Shown here: in pieces, positions 42,354 through 52,995 of the stretch | Layout of the letters: each line of letters opens with the position of its first letter | How positions within the stretch are numbered: position 1 is the first letter of the stretch | NCBI RefSeq assembly: GCF_965118635.1 | Contig: NZ_CBCPHV010000001.1 | Coordinates: forward strand, 248,001 to 312,000 | DNA length: 64,000 nt | Direction of reading: 5' to 3' | DNA from: Empedobacter brevis_A | Lineage (GTDB): Bacteria > Bacteroidota > Bacteroidia > Flavobacteriales > Weeksellaceae | Translations under genes and position numbers: made by a program | Notes under the pieces: model-generated | Databases searched by the model: none | Told to the model about the DNA's origin: nothing | What the model saw: only the letters and a program-made list of their open reading frames with translations

Positions 42354-44651
42354 ATGAATCAAGATTATATCATCCCAAATCCGTGGTCAATTATCGAAGA
42401 AGGGTTTGAAAAAGATCGTGTAAAATCTTCAGAAAGCTTATTTTCAATTGGAAATGGAGCAATGGGACAACGCGCTAATTTCGAAGAATTTTATTCAGGC
42501 GATACATTTCAAGGAAGCTACATTGCTGGTGTTTATTATCCAGATAAAACAAAAGTAGGATGGTGGAAAAATGGTTATCCAGAATATTTTGCTAAAGTGT
42601 TGAATGCTCCAGTTTGGATTGGAATTGACATCGAAATTAACGGTGAAAAATTTGATCTAAATACATGTAAAGAAGTTAAAAACTTTCGTCGTGAATTGAA
42701 CATGAAAGAAGGTTTATTAGAACGTTCTTTCGTTGCAATTTTACCTTCTGGATTAGAAATAGAAGTAAATGTTTGTCGTTTTCTTTCTGCTGATTTAGAT
42801 GAATTAGGTGTTATCAAATATGATATTAAACCTCTTAATGGAGATGCAAAGATAGTTTACAAACCTTATGTAGATGCAGCTGTAAAAAATGAAGATGCTA
42901 ACTGGGAAGAAATTTTCTGGCAACCAGTTTCTTCTGAAATAAAAGGTGAACAAGGTTTTGTACAAGCACGTACGTTTAAAACACATTTTGAAGTGGTAAC
43001 ATTTATGGAGAATAAAATCTTAGTAAATGGAAGTTATCAACAAATCGAACCATCAAATGTTGTAAAAACAGAAACAAAAATAGAATTTACTTACGAAGTT
43101 GAGGTAAAATCGAATGATACAGCAACAATAGAGAAGTTTGGTGGTTATGTTGTTTCAACAAATCATGCTAAAAATGAATTAGTTTTTGCTGCTGAAAATG
43201 TATTGTCTCAAGCAAATGAATTGGGTTATCAACAATTGTTGAAAAACCAAAAAGAAGCTTGGGCAAAGACATGGGATATGGCAGATATTACCATAGAAGG
43301 AGATGTAAAAGCACAACAAGGAATTCGTTTTAATATTTTTCAATTAAATCAAACTTATTCAGGAAAAGATGCTCGTTTGAATATTGGACCAAAAGGTTTC
43401 ACAGGAGAGAAATACGGAGGTTCTACATATTGGGATACAGAAGCATATTGTTTGCCTTTTTATATGGCAACAAAAAACCAAGAAGTTGCACGAAATCTAT
43501 TAATGTATCGTTTCAATCAATTAGAAAAAGCGATAGAAAATGCAGAGAAACTAGGTTTCAACAATGGAGCAGCTTTGTATCCAATGGTTACAATGAATGG
43601 AGAAGAATGTCACAACGAATGGGAAATTACATTCGAAGAAATTCACCGAAATGCAGCAATCGCATTTGCCATTTTTAATTATACACGTTTTACAAACGAC
43701 GAATCTTATATTCCAGAAGCTGGTTTAGAAGTTTTATTAGGAATTGCTCGTTTTTGGAAACAACGTGTAAATTGGTCAAATGACAAAAAACAATATGTTA
43801 TGTTGGGTGTTACAGGACCTAACGAATATGAAAATAATGTGAACAATAATTTCCATTCCAACTATTGTGCGCAATGGTGTATGAATTATTTATTGGAACA
43901 AGCAGAAAATGTCAAAACAAATCATCCTGAAGATTATGCAAGAATTGCAGCTAAAACAAATCTATCGAATGAGGAGTTAACAGAAATGAAAAAAATTGCA
44001 GCAAATATCTATTTTCCATTTAGTGAAGAGCACGATGTTTATTTGCAACAAGATGGTTTCTTAGATAAAGACTTAACACCAGTTTCTCAATTATCAAAAG
44101 AAGAACGCCCAATTAATCAAAAATGGTCTTGGGACAGAATTTTACGTTCAGCTTATATAAAACAAGCAGACGTTTTACAATCATTCTATTATTTTGAAGA
44201 TCAATTCTCAAAAGATCAATTAGAAAAACATTTCGATTTCTATGAACCATTAACAGTTCACGAATCATCTTTATCACCTTGTGTACATTCAATTCAAGCC
44301 GCAACTTTGGGAAGAATGGAACAAGCTTATACATTTTATTTAAGAACATCTCGTTTAGATTTGGACGATTATAACAAAGAAGTTCACGAAGGATTACACA
44401 TTACATCAATGGCAGGAACATGGATGTCAATTGTAGAAGGATTTGGAGGAATGCGTGTGAAAAACGGACAACTATATTTCGAGCCACGTTTACCAGAACA
44501 ATGGGAAGGATTTTCATTCAAAGTCAATTTCCGTCATCAAATCTTAAAAGTTATTGTAAACAAAGGAGAAACAACATTTGAATTGGAAGGAAACGTACCG
44601 TTAGAGGTTTATGTTTTCGATCAAAAAATAATTGTTCAGCCTTCGATTTAA
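42354..44651 (+). CDS. GH65 maltose phosphorylase
   Basis: 765 residues. N-terminal beta-sandwich, (alpha/alpha)6 barrel and a short C-terminal domain, as in GH65. The catalytic acid is expected in TGPNEYENN near residue 490, and the phosphate-binding loop matches YIKQADVL near 604. The enzyme splits maltose with phosphate to glucose and beta-glucose-1-phosphate. Trehalose or kojibiose phosphorylases share the fold, but the maltose-type neighbours favour maltose. The next gene begins after a terminator. Confidence 0.93.
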   Translation: MNQDYIIPNPWSIIEEGFEKDRVKSSESLFSIGNGAMGQRANFEEFYSGDTFQGSYIAGVYYPDKTKVGWWKNGYPEYFAKVLNAPVWIGIDIEINGEKFDLNTCKEVKNFRRELNMKEGLLERSFVAILPSGLEIEVNVCRFLSADLDELGVIKYDIKPLNGDAKIVYKPYVDAAVKNEDANWEEIFWQPVSSEIKGEQGFVQARTFKTHFEVVTFMENKILVNGSYQQIEPSNVVKTETKIEFTYEVEVKSNDTATIEKFGGYVVSTNHAKNELVFAAENVLSQANELGYQQLLKNQKEAWAKTWDMADITIEGDVKAQQGIRFNIFQLNQTYSGKDARLNIGPKGFTGEKYGGSTYWDTEAYCLPFYMATKNQEVARNLLMYRFNQLEKAIENAEKLGFNNGAALYPMVTMNGEECHNEWEITFEEIHRNAAIAFAIFNYTRFTNDESYIPEAGLEVLLGIARFWKQRVNWSNDKKQYVMLGVTGPNEYENNVNNNFHSNYCAQWCMNYLLEQAENVKTNHPEDYARIAAKTNLSNEELTEMKKIAANIYFPFSEEHDVYLQQDGFLDKDLTPVSQLSKEERPINQKWSWDRILRSAYIKQADVLQSFYYFEDQFSKDQLEKHFDFYEPLTVHESSLSPCVHSIQAATLGRMEQAYTFYLRTSRLDLDDYNKEVHEGLHITSMAGTWMSIVEGFGGMRVKNGQLYFEPRLPEQWEGFSFKVNFRHQILKVIVNKGETTFELEGNVPLEVYVFDQKIIVQPSI

Positions 44652-44663
44652 TAAAGGGAATCT

Positions 44664-44697
44664 AATACCTTGAAGGCTTCGGTTTTCAGGGTATTTT
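44664..44697 (+). terminator. Terminator after maltose phosphorylase gene
   Basis: AATACCTTGAA pairs with TTCAGGGTATT (one G-U) and runs into T residues. It separates the uptake/phosphorolysis operon from the glycosidase genes. Confidence 0.65.
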
Positions 44698-44898
44698 TAT
44701 CTAAAGTTGAAAATTTATATGTTTCATTTTATGAATTCAGATTTTCTAAAAAAATCATCATAATTCCTATAAAAACCCATTTTAAGTCATTGAATAAAAA
44801 TGAAGGATAATAAATAAAAAAGATGACTTTATAAACTTAGAAAAACCATAAAACAAATGGATTTCTGGTGAAGAAAGCATCTTAGAAAAACAAAACAC

Positions 44899-46746
44899 AT
44901 GAAAAAAATACTATTATTATCATCTTTCTTATCAACATTTGCTTTTGCTCAAATACAAAAAGTAGAGCCAATGTTTTGGTGGAAAGGAATGAAAAATCCG
45001 GAATTACAGATTTTGGTTTATGGGAAAGATATCAATAAATATACGATTGAATTATCGGATCAAATTCAAATTAAAGAAATCCAAAAAACAGAAAATCCAA
45101 ATTATGTTTTTGTAACCGTTAATACGAATGATGTTAATAAATCATCTTTCAAAATTAATCTGAAAAACAAAAATAAAATTGTTGATTCGTATATATATGA
45201 GTTAAAAAATCGTCAACCAAATTCAGCAAATCGTTCTTCATTTTCTTCAAAAGATGTTGTGTATTTAATTATGCCCGATCGTTTTGCAAATGGAGATGAA
45301 AGCAACGATTCTAAAAAAGAGTTAATTGATAAAGCAGATCGCTCTATTCCAGATAGTCGTCATGGTGGAGATTTGCGAGGAATTATCAACAATTTAGATT
45401 ATTTACAAAATCTTGGTGCAACAGCAGTTTGGTTAACGCCAGTTAATGAAGATAACGAAAAACAACATTCATATCATGGTTATGCACAAACCGATTTATA
45501 CAAAATAGACGGACGATACGGAACCAACGAAGATTATCGCGAATTATCTCAAAAATTAAATCAGCGCGGAATGATGCTGATTCAAGATTATGTAACCAAT
45601 CATTGGGGATTATCACATTGGATGATTCAAGATTTGCCTGCTCAAAATTGGATTAATCAATTTCCTGATGGAGGTTTCAAAGGCTTTAAACGTTCTAATT
45701 ATCGTACAAGTTCTCAGTTCGATACAAATGTTGCAGAAGTAGATAAAAAAGAAGCTCTAAATGGTTGGTTTGATTTATCTATGCCAGATCTGAATCAATC
45801 AAATCCTTTAGTCTTAAAATATTTAACACAAAATGCAATCTGGTGGATTGAATATGCAGAATTGGGCGGAATGCGAGTAGATACTTATCCATACAATGAT
45901 AAAGAAGGAATGGCAAAATGGGTAAAAGCAATTACAGATGAATATCCGAATTTTAATGTTGTAGGAGAAGCTTGGATGCATTCGCCAGCGCATATATCGT
46001 ATTGGCAAAAAGATTCTAAAATTGCCGAAATCGATCATTACAATTCATATTTACCTGCGGTGATGGATTTTAATTTATTTTCAGAATTACCAAAAGCAAT
46101 CAAAGAAGAAGAATCTTGGGATGGAGGAATGATAAAATTATACAATTCATTTACCAACGACTTTTTATATCCAAATGTGAACAACATGTTTGTTTTCATG
46201 GAAAATCATGATACAGATCGTTGGAATGAAATTATGAATGGAAATCTTAATGATTATAAACTTGGTTTATCATTAATTTCTACAGTTAGCGGAATTCCAC
46301 AAGTATATTATGGTTCTGAAATAGGAATGCGCGGAGATAAAAGCAAAGGAGATGCTTACATTCGACAAGATTTCCCTGGCGGATGGAACTCAGACAAACA
46401 ATCAGCTTTTAAGGAAAGAACAGAGGAACAAAGCGCTTTTTACGATTTCACAGCAAAACTTTTGAACTGGAGAAAAAATAAAGAAGTTATTCATTCAGGA
46501 AAAACAAAACATTACATGCCACAACATAATGTTTATGTGTATTTCAGATACAATGACAAAGAATCTGTAATGGTTATTTTGAATGCAAATCGTGAAAAAC
46601 AAACCTTAAAATTAGATCGTTTTGCCGAATCATTAAACGGAATCACTTCAGGAAAAGATATTATTTCAAACAAAGTTTTACCAATTAACACAAATGGCGA
46701 AATAACAATTGATGGAAAAACATCAATGATAATAGAATTAAAATAA
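44899..46746 (+). CDS. susA: GH13 neopullulanase/cyclomaltodextrinase (SusA-like)
   Basis: 615 residues. Signal peptide (ends AFAQ), N-terminal cyclomaltodextrinase-type domain at about 20-110 (VEPMFWWKGMKNPELQILVYG), GH13 barrel and a C-terminal beta domain. Catalytic regions are intact: QDYVTNHWG, GMRVDTYPYN with the nucleophile Asp, VVGEAWM with the Glu, and FMENHDTDR. It should act in the periplasm on maltodextrins. A 247-base gap before it holds the terminator and no other gene. Confidence 0.92.
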   Translation: MKKILLLSSFLSTFAFAQIQKVEPMFWWKGMKNPELQILVYGKDINKYTIELSDQIQIKEIQKTENPNYVFVTVNTNDVNKSSFKINLKNKNKIVDSYIYELKNRQPNSANRSSFSSKDVVYLIMPDRFANGDESNDSKKELIDKADRSIPDSRHGGDLRGIINNLDYLQNLGATAVWLTPVNEDNEKQHSYHGYAQTDLYKIDGRYGTNEDYRELSQKLNQRGMMLIQDYVTNHWGLSHWMIQDLPAQNWINQFPDGGFKGFKRSNYRTSSQFDTNVAEVDKKEALNGWFDLSMPDLNQSNPLVLKYLTQNAIWWIEYAELGGMRVDTYPYNDKEGMAKWVKAITDEYPNFNVVGEAWMHSPAHISYWQKDSKIAEIDHYNSYLPAVMDFNLFSELPKAIKEEESWDGGMIKLYNSFTNDFLYPNVNNMFVFMENHDTDRWNEIMNGNLNDYKLGLSLISTVSGIPQVYYGSEIGMRGDKSKGDAYIRQDFPGGWNSDKQSAFKERTEEQSAFYDFTAKLLNWRKNKEVIHSGKTKHYMPQHNVYVYFRYNDKESVMVILNANREKQTLKLDRFAESLNGITSGKDIISNKVLPINTNGEITIDGKTSMIIELK

Positions 46747-46832
46747 TATTTCGATGAATTTGTAAGAACAAACTTTACAAGTTTTGTTTGACAAAGGAGA
46801 AATTAAAATGAGATAAAACAAAAACAAAAAAT

Positions 46833-49010
46833 ATGAAAAACTTTAAGTATATATTGGGATTAGGAATCGCAATGATGAATATGGTTTACGGACAAGAATT
46901 AAAATCGCCAAATGGTGATTTTGTAATGGATTTCTCTTTGTCTAAAGACGGAAAACCAACATATCAATTAAAATACAAAGGAAAAGATGTTGTAAAACCA
47001 AGTCATTTAGGATTTGAGTTTAAAACAAAACACAAAGAAATGGACTTTGCAGTTCAAGATCGTGTAGAAGATGAAAAAGCAAAAGATATTGCGAACTTTT
47101 TCTCAGGTTTTGAAATTGTAGGTACAAAAACAGCTACATTCGACGAAACATGGAAACCTGTTTGGGGAGAAGTAGATAAAATTAGAAATAATTTTAACGA
47201 ATTAGCTGTAACAGTTTCTCAACCAAATACAGATCGTCAAATGATTATTCGTTTTCGTTTGTTCAATGAAGGATTAGGTTTCCGTTATGAATTTCCAGAG
47301 CAAAAGAATTTAAAATATTTTGTGATCAAAGAAGAACATTCGCAGTTTGCAATGGCTGGAGATCACACAGCTTTTTGGATTCCTGGAGATTATGATACAC
47401 AAGAATACGATTACACAGAATCTAAATTATCTGAAATTAGAGGATTATTTGACAAAGCGTATATCGGAAATGCATCTCAACAAGCTTTCTCAAAAACTGG
47501 TGTACAAACAGCTTTAATGATGAAAGCTACGAATGGACTTTATATCAATATTCACGAAGCAGCTTTGATTAATTATCCTGCAATGAGTTTAAATTTGGAT
47601 GATAAAACATTAACATTCGAATCTTGGTTAACACCAGATGCTTTAGGTGATAAAGGTTATTTACAAGCGCCATTCAATACACCTTGGCGTACAATTATTG
47701 CAAGTGATGATGCAAGAGTGGTTGCATTTAAAGGACCACAATTAATTTATAATCTAAATGAACCTTCAAAAATAAAAGATACTTCTTGGATCAAACCAGT
47801 GAAATATGTTGGTGTTTGGTGGGAAATGATTACAGGAAAAGGTTCATGGGCATATACAGACGAATATCCAACAGTACAATTAGGAATTACAGATTATAAA
47901 AATGCAAAACCAAATGGAAAACATGCAGCAAATAACGAACATGTGAAAGAATATATTGACTTTGCAGCTGAAAATGGTTTCGATGCTGTTTTGGTAGAAG
48001 GTTGGAACGAAGGTTGGGAAGATTGGTTTGGAAATCACAAAGATTATGTTTTTGATTTTGTAACAGCTTATCCAGATTTTGATGTGAAAATGTTAAACGA
48101 TTACGCAAAATCAAAAGGTGTAAAAATTATGATGCATCACGAAACATCTGGTGCAACGCGTAATTACGAAAGACATTTGGATAAAGCATATAAATTTATG
48201 CAAGACAATGGTTACAATTCTGTAAAAAGTGGATATGTTGGAGATATTGTTCCTCGTGGCGATTATCATTACAGTCAAAATACAATCAATCATTATCAAT
48301 ATGCAATAGAAAAAGCAGCTGATTATAAAATCATGGTAAATGCGCACGAAGCAGTTCGCCCTACAGGAATTGCTCGTACATGGCCAAACTTAATTGGAAA
48401 CGAATCTGCTCGTGGAACAGAATACCAAGCTTTCGGAGGTTCAAAACCAAATCACGTAACTATTTTACCATTTACTCGTCTTTTAGGAGGACCAATGGAT
48501 TATACGCCTGGTATTTTCGAAATGGATATTAAAAAGTTAAATCCAAATAATCATTCACATGTAAATTCTACAATTGCAAACCAATTAGCTTTATATGTAA
48601 CAATGTATTCACCATTACAAATGGCAGCGGATATTATCGAGCATTACAAACAATTTTCTGATGCTTTCCAATTCATTAAAGATGTGCCAGTAGATTGGCA
48701 AGATTCTAAATATTTGGAAGCTGAACCAGGAAAATATTTAACAATTGCACGTAAAGATAAAAACTCGAACAATTGGTTTATTGGAAATGTAAACGGAACA
48801 GATGTTCGTTCTACGAAAATAAAATTAGATTTCTTAGACAAAGGCAAAAAATATCAAGCAACAATTTATGCTGATGCAAAAGATGCTGATTACAAAACAA
48901 ATCCACAAGCCTATAAAATTGAAACAAAAAAAGTTGATTCAAAATCAGTTTTAGATTTAACATCTCAAGCTGGTGGTGGTTTTGCAATTAGTATCAAAGA
49001 AATTAAATAA
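46833..49010 (+). CDS. susB: GH97 alpha-glucosidase (SusB-like)
   Basis: 725 residues. Signal peptide (ends VYGQ), then the GH97 N-terminal super-sandwich, a barrel and a C-terminal domain. The segments VWWEMITGKGSWAY, MMHHETSG, VNAHEAVRPTGIARTWPN and NESARGTEYQAFGG match SusB, including the glutamates used by the calcium-dependent inverting members. It releases glucose from the non-reducing end of maltodextrins in the periplasm. It follows the SusA-like gene after 86 bases. Confidence 0.94.
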   Translation: MKNFKYILGLGIAMMNMVYGQELKSPNGDFVMDFSLSKDGKPTYQLKYKGKDVVKPSHLGFEFKTKHKEMDFAVQDRVEDEKAKDIANFFSGFEIVGTKTATFDETWKPVWGEVDKIRNNFNELAVTVSQPNTDRQMIIRFRLFNEGLGFRYEFPEQKNLKYFVIKEEHSQFAMAGDHTAFWIPGDYDTQEYDYTESKLSEIRGLFDKAYIGNASQQAFSKTGVQTALMMKATNGLYINIHEAALINYPAMSLNLDDKTLTFESWLTPDALGDKGYLQAPFNTPWRTIIASDDARVVAFKGPQLIYNLNEPSKIKDTSWIKPVKYVGVWWEMITGKGSWAYTDEYPTVQLGITDYKNAKPNGKHAANNEHVKEYIDFAAENGFDAVLVEGWNEGWEDWFGNHKDYVFDFVTAYPDFDVKMLNDYAKSKGVKIMMHHETSGATRNYERHLDKAYKFMQDNGYNSVKSGYVGDIVPRGDYHYSQNTINHYQYAIEKAADYKIMVNAHEAVRPTGIARTWPNLIGNESARGTEYQAFGGSKPNHVTILPFTRLLGGPMDYTPGIFEMDIKKLNPNNHSHVNSTIANQLALYVTMYSPLQMAADIIEHYKQFSDAFQFIKDVPVDWQDSKYLEAEPGKYLTIARKDKNSNNWFIGNVNGTDVRSTKIKLDFLDKGKKYQATIYADAKDADYKTNPQAYKIETKKVDSKSVLDLTSQAGGGFAISIKEIK

Positions 49011-49102
49011 GTTTTTTCAACTTAAAAACTTTTAATTATATGTTCTACGTGATAAGTTAATCAAAAACTTAGAGCGTAGAACTTAAAGCCTTTCACATCA
49101 TT

Positions 49103-50758
49103 ATGAAAAAAATACTTTTCACATTAGGAATAACTTCGTTGTTTTTAAGCTCTTGTTCCAAAACAACAATGCAAGCAACACAATCAAATCATTCGGAGAA
49201 ACAACCGTTTGTTTGGAATGGCGCAAATGTTTATTTTTTATTGACTGATCGTTTCGAGAATGGAGACAAAAAGAATGATATAAATTATGGACGAACAGAA
49301 GAAACAGCTAAATTAAGAGGTTTTGAAGGAGGAGATTTTCGTGGAATTATCAATAAAATAGAAGATAATTATTTTTCTAATCTAGGAATTAATGCGATCT
49401 GGATGACACCAATTGTAGAACAAATTCATGGTTCTGTTGATGAAGGTCAAGGGAAAACATACGGTTTTCATGGATATTGGACAAAAGATTGGACTTCTAT
49501 TGATAAAAACTGGGGAACTGAAAAAGAGTTGCAGGAATTAATTGATAAAGCACATGCGAAAGGAATCCGAATTATGCTAGATGCTGTAATCAATCATACA
49601 GGACCAGTTACAACTTCAGATGGCGTTTTTCCTGCCGATTGGGTTCGCGTTTCACCGCAATGTACTTACGATTCTTACAAAACAACTATAGAATGTACGT
49701 TAGTAAAGAATCTTCCTGATATCTTAACAGAATCTGATAATGATGTTATATTGCCTCCGCAATTAGTAGCAAAATGGGCACAAGAAGGACGTTTAGATAA
49801 AGAAGTTGCCGAATTGAATGCTTTTTTTGCAAAATATAATCTTCCAAAAGCACCGAAATATTATATCATGAAATGGCTTTCAGACTATATTCGTAAATAT
49901 GGAATTGATGGTTATCGCGTCGATACGGTGAAACATACAGAAGAAGATGTTTGGAAAAAATTCGAAGAAATTTGTCAAGATGCATTTGCGGATTATAAAG
50001 CAAAAAATCCATCAAAAGTGTTGGATGAAAATAAGTTTTTCCTTGTAGGAGAAGTATATAATTATTCGATTAATGATGCGCAACAATTTCATTTTCCTGA
50101 TAAAACTGTAAATTATTTCGAAAATGGATTCGATGCATTGATTAATTTCGATTTACGTTCAACTCAAAATGAATCCAATCAAAAAGTTTTTGATCGATAC
50201 AATGATATTCTTCAAAACAAAATGAAAGGAAAATCTGTAATGAGTTATATTACATCGCACGATGATGGTTCTCCTTTTGATAAAGATCGTCAAAATACAT
50301 GGGATGCAGGAACTCGATTATTATTAGCGCCAGGAATTTCTCAAATTTATTATGGAGACGAAACAGCTCGCCCTTTAGTAATAGAAGGAGTTAATGGAGA
50401 TTCAAATCTTCGTTCGAATATGAATTGGGAAGATATTAAACCAAATTCAGAAACGGAATCATTATTGAAACATTATCAGAAATTAGGACAATTCAGAAGG
50501 AATCATTCAGCAGTTGGAGCAGGAAATCAAACAGATTTACAAAATTCTCCGTATCTTTTTACAAGAAAATATAAAACGGATGAAGTTATTATTGGTTTAG
50601 AAATGCCAACAGGCAAAAAAACAATTAATACAAATTCAATTTGGAAAGATGGGACGAAAGTTCGTGATGCTTATTCAGGATTTTCTGGAAAAATTGTTAA
50701 CGGAAATTTAGAATTGAATACTCCATTTAGTATTGTATTATTGGAGAAAGTAAATTAA
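49103..50758 (+). CDS. GH13 alpha-amylase lipoprotein
   Basis: 551 residues. Lipobox LSSC near residue 18. GH13 regions: DAVINHTG, GYRVDTVKHT with the nucleophile Asp, LVGEVYN with the Glu, and ITSHDDG. An extra segment of about 60 residues between the first and second region has a pair of cysteines (SPQCTYDSYKTTIECTL). Like SusG it may sit on the outer membrane surface, or it may face the periplasm; the sequence after the cysteine does not settle this. It follows the GH97 gene with a 92-base gap. Confidence 0.9.
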   Translation: MKKILFTLGITSLFLSSCSKTTMQATQSNHSEKQPFVWNGANVYFLLTDRFENGDKKNDINYGRTEETAKLRGFEGGDFRGIINKIEDNYFSNLGINAIWMTPIVEQIHGSVDEGQGKTYGFHGYWTKDWTSIDKNWGTEKELQELIDKAHAKGIRIMLDAVINHTGPVTTSDGVFPADWVRVSPQCTYDSYKTTIECTLVKNLPDILTESDNDVILPPQLVAKWAQEGRLDKEVAELNAFFAKYNLPKAPKYYIMKWLSDYIRKYGIDGYRVDTVKHTEEDVWKKFEEICQDAFADYKAKNPSKVLDENKFFLVGEVYNYSINDAQQFHFPDKTVNYFENGFDALINFDLRSTQNESNQKVFDRYNDILQNKMKGKSVMSYITSHDDGSPFDKDRQNTWDAGTRLLLAPGISQIYYGDETARPLVIEGVNGDSNLRSNMNWEDIKPNSETESLLKHYQKLGQFRRNHSAVGAGNQTDLQNSPYLFTRKYKTDEVIIGLEMPTGKKTINTNSIWKDGTKVRDAYSGFSGKIVNGNLELNTPFSIVLLEKVN

Positions 50759-50783
50759 TTTTATTAAAACTAAGAACGTAAAA

Positions 50784-52175
50784 ATGATAAAAAAAATACT
50801 TGGTTTAACTTTGATGACAAGTTTGTTTTTGACAAGTTGTAACAACAACAAAAAAGAAACAAACAAAGAAGAAGTTAAATCTGAAAGAAAAGAACAAGCA
50901 ATTTTACCATTTACAGCAGATATGGCAGAAACTTCTGTTATTTACGAAGTAAATGTTCGTCAGTTCTCACCAGAAGGAACTTTTGAGGGAGTGACAAAAG
51001 AAATTTCGAATATCAAGAAATTGGGTGTTAAAATCCTTTGGATAATGCCTATTTATCCAATTGGTGAAGAAAACAGAAAAGAAGGTTTAGGTTCGTATTA
51101 TTCAATCAAAGATTACAGAGGAATCAATCCAGAATTTGGAACTGCAGAAGATTTCAAGAAGTTAGTTGATGAAGCGCACAAAAATGGAATCTATGTTATT
51201 TTGGATTGGGTAGCGAATCACACAGCTTGGGATCATCCTTGGGTAAAACAACATCCAGATTGGTATGAACAAGATAAGAATGGAAAAATGCATTCGCCTT
51301 ATGATTGGTCAGATGTTGTAGCATTAAATTTTGATAACAAAGAAATGCGCAAACAAATGATTGCTGATATGAAATATTGGTTAGATGATTTCAAAATTGA
51401 TGGTTTCCGTTGCGATATGGCACACGAAGTTCCAACAGATTTTTGGAATGAAGCAAAACCACAATTGGCAAATGGTCGTGAAATCTTTATGTTAGGCGAA
51501 ACAGAAAAACCAGATTTGTTAGCGAACAATGCTTTCGATGCAGCTTATGGTTGGGAATTGCATCATATTATGAATGATATTGCAAAAGGAAAGAAAAACG
51601 TTTCTGCGATTGATACTTATATGGATTCGATTCCGAAAAAATGGCAAGCAGATGATTACAAATTACTATTCACTTCAAATCATGATGAGAACTCTTGGGC
51701 AGGAACTGAATATGAAAGAATGGGTGATGCAGTCGAAGTATTTGCTGCACTAACTTATACTTTACCAGGAATTCCTTTGATTTATAATGGTCAAGAAGAA
51801 GATTTTAATCGTCGTTTAAAATTCTTTGTCAAAGATTCTATCGATCGTAATCCAAATGCAAAAATGCGTAGCGTTTACGAAAAATTAGGAGAACTAAAAA
51901 TTACAAACGAAGCATTTAACGGAGCGAAAAAAGCAGCTTCTTACGAACGTTTAAAAACTTCTGATGATAAATCTATTTTGGCTTTCAAACGTCAAAAAAA
52001 TGAAACAGAAGCTTACTTCATTGCCAATTTCACAAAGGCAAATAAAGAAATTACAGTTCCAATTAATGGTTCATATAAAAACTTTATGAACAACGAAGAT
52101 GTTACATTTGATGCAACGAAAAAACTGAAATTAAAACCTTGGGAATACCTAATTTTGGTTCAGAAGAAAAAATAA
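50784..52175 (+). CDS. GH13 alpha-amylase lipoprotein (second)
   Basis: 463 residues. Lipobox LTSC at about 19 followed by Asn/Lys/Glu-rich residues, resembling the charged signal that sends flavobacterial lipoproteins to the cell surface. Compact GH13 barrel: LDWVANHTA, GFRCDMAHEV with the nucleophile Asp, MLGETEKP with the Glu, FTSNHDEN. It starts 25 bases after the other GH13 lipoprotein, so the two are co-transcribed; sequence divergence argues for different specificities rather than a recent duplication. Confidence 0.9.
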   Translation: MIKKILGLTLMTSLFLTSCNNNKKETNKEEVKSERKEQAILPFTADMAETSVIYEVNVRQFSPEGTFEGVTKEISNIKKLGVKILWIMPIYPIGEENRKEGLGSYYSIKDYRGINPEFGTAEDFKKLVDEAHKNGIYVILDWVANHTAWDHPWVKQHPDWYEQDKNGKMHSPYDWSDVVALNFDNKEMRKQMIADMKYWLDDFKIDGFRCDMAHEVPTDFWNEAKPQLANGREIFMLGETEKPDLLANNAFDAAYGWELHHIMNDIAKGKKNVSAIDTYMDSIPKKWQADDYKLLFTSNHDENSWAGTEYERMGDAVEVFAALTYTLPGIPLIYNGQEEDFNRRLKFFVKDSIDRNPNAKMRSVYEKLGELKITNEAFNGAKKAASYERLKTSDDKSILAFKRQKNETEAYFIANFTKANKEITVPINGSYKNFMNNEDVTFDATKKLKLKPWEYLILVQKKK

Positions 52176-52181
52176 ATTCTT

Positions 52182-52214
52182 AAAAGCTGGTTAAATTTTT
52201 AATCAGCTTTTTTT
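52182..52214 (+). terminator. Terminator at the end of the starch locus
   Basis: AAAAGCTGGTT pairs with AATCAGCTTTT (one G-U), then T-run. Confidence 0.75.
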
Positions 52215-52254
52215 GTGGTATAATGCTTGTTGATAAATATTCAAAATCCAAATC

Positions 52255-52866
52255 ATGAGAAGAATATTTTTATCAACGGCAGCAATTTTAAGTTTAATTT
52301 TATCTTCATGCGATTCGAAGAAATCTGGAGATAATGATGCTATATCAAATAAGTCAGAAGCTGCAGAACAACCAATCGTTTCAGAAACTGATATTTCAAC
52401 CAATGTAGAATCATCTGCTTCGCCAAATACTTATGTTGTTTTGCAAGATAACGGACAACAGAAAACGATTACTATTGATGCAAACGAAACAGTAATTTCA
52501 GCGAATAATTTACCTGTAAATGCACAGAAATTTGTTACTCAAAACTTTGGTAATATTGAATTTATACATGCTGTAAAAGAAGTTGAACAAAATACCACAA
52601 CGTATAATACTCAACTAAAAGACGGAACTAAAATTGAGTTTACAGATAATGGAGATTGGATAGAAGTGAAAAATGAATTAGGAAAAGCACTTCCAAATAA
52701 GTTTTTCCCAGAGAATATTCAAAAATATCTTCAAACGAAATATCCTAACATAAATGTAAAATCAATTGAAATGGATACAAAAGACAACGAAATAAAAGTA
52801 GAATTGTTAGAAACAAAAGTTGATTTGAAATTTGATTTGAACGGAAATTTTATCAAAATTGATTAA
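52255..52866 (+). CDS. PepSY-like lipoprotein
   Basis: 203 residues. Lipobox LSSC near residue 19, a Ser/Glu-rich linker, then two PepSY-like repeats: LPVNAQKFVTQNFGNIEFIH with KFTDNGDW-type turn (EFTDNGDWIEV) and LPNKFFPENIQKYLQTKYP ending LKFDLNGNFIKID. This family (beta-lactamase-inhibitor-like fold) is common in Bacteroidetes lipoproteins and its role is unknown. It lies between two terminators, so it is its own unit. Confidence 0.83.
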   Translation: MRRIFLSTAAILSLILSSCDSKKSGDNDAISNKSEAAEQPIVSETDISTNVESSASPNTYVVLQDNGQQKTITIDANETVISANNLPVNAQKFVTQNFGNIEFIHAVKEVEQNTTTYNTQLKDGTKIEFTDNGDWIEVKNELGKALPNKFFPENIQKYLQTKYPNINVKSIEMDTKDNEIKVELLETKVDLKFDLNGNFIKID

Positions 52867-52880
52867 TTATTAATACGTAC

Positions 52881-52908
52881 AAACCTTGTCAATAGATGAG
52901 GTTTTTTT
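52881..52908 (+). terminator. Terminator after PepSY-like gene
   Basis: AAACCTTGTC, loop AATA, GATGAGGTTT (two G-U pairs), then T-run. Confidence 0.7.
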
Positions 52909-52995
52909 AATTTATATTTTAAAAACTTTACAATAATCTTCACATCAATTTTCTGCAAATTTCAATATATTTATATTAGAAAAAAATAAACCAAA

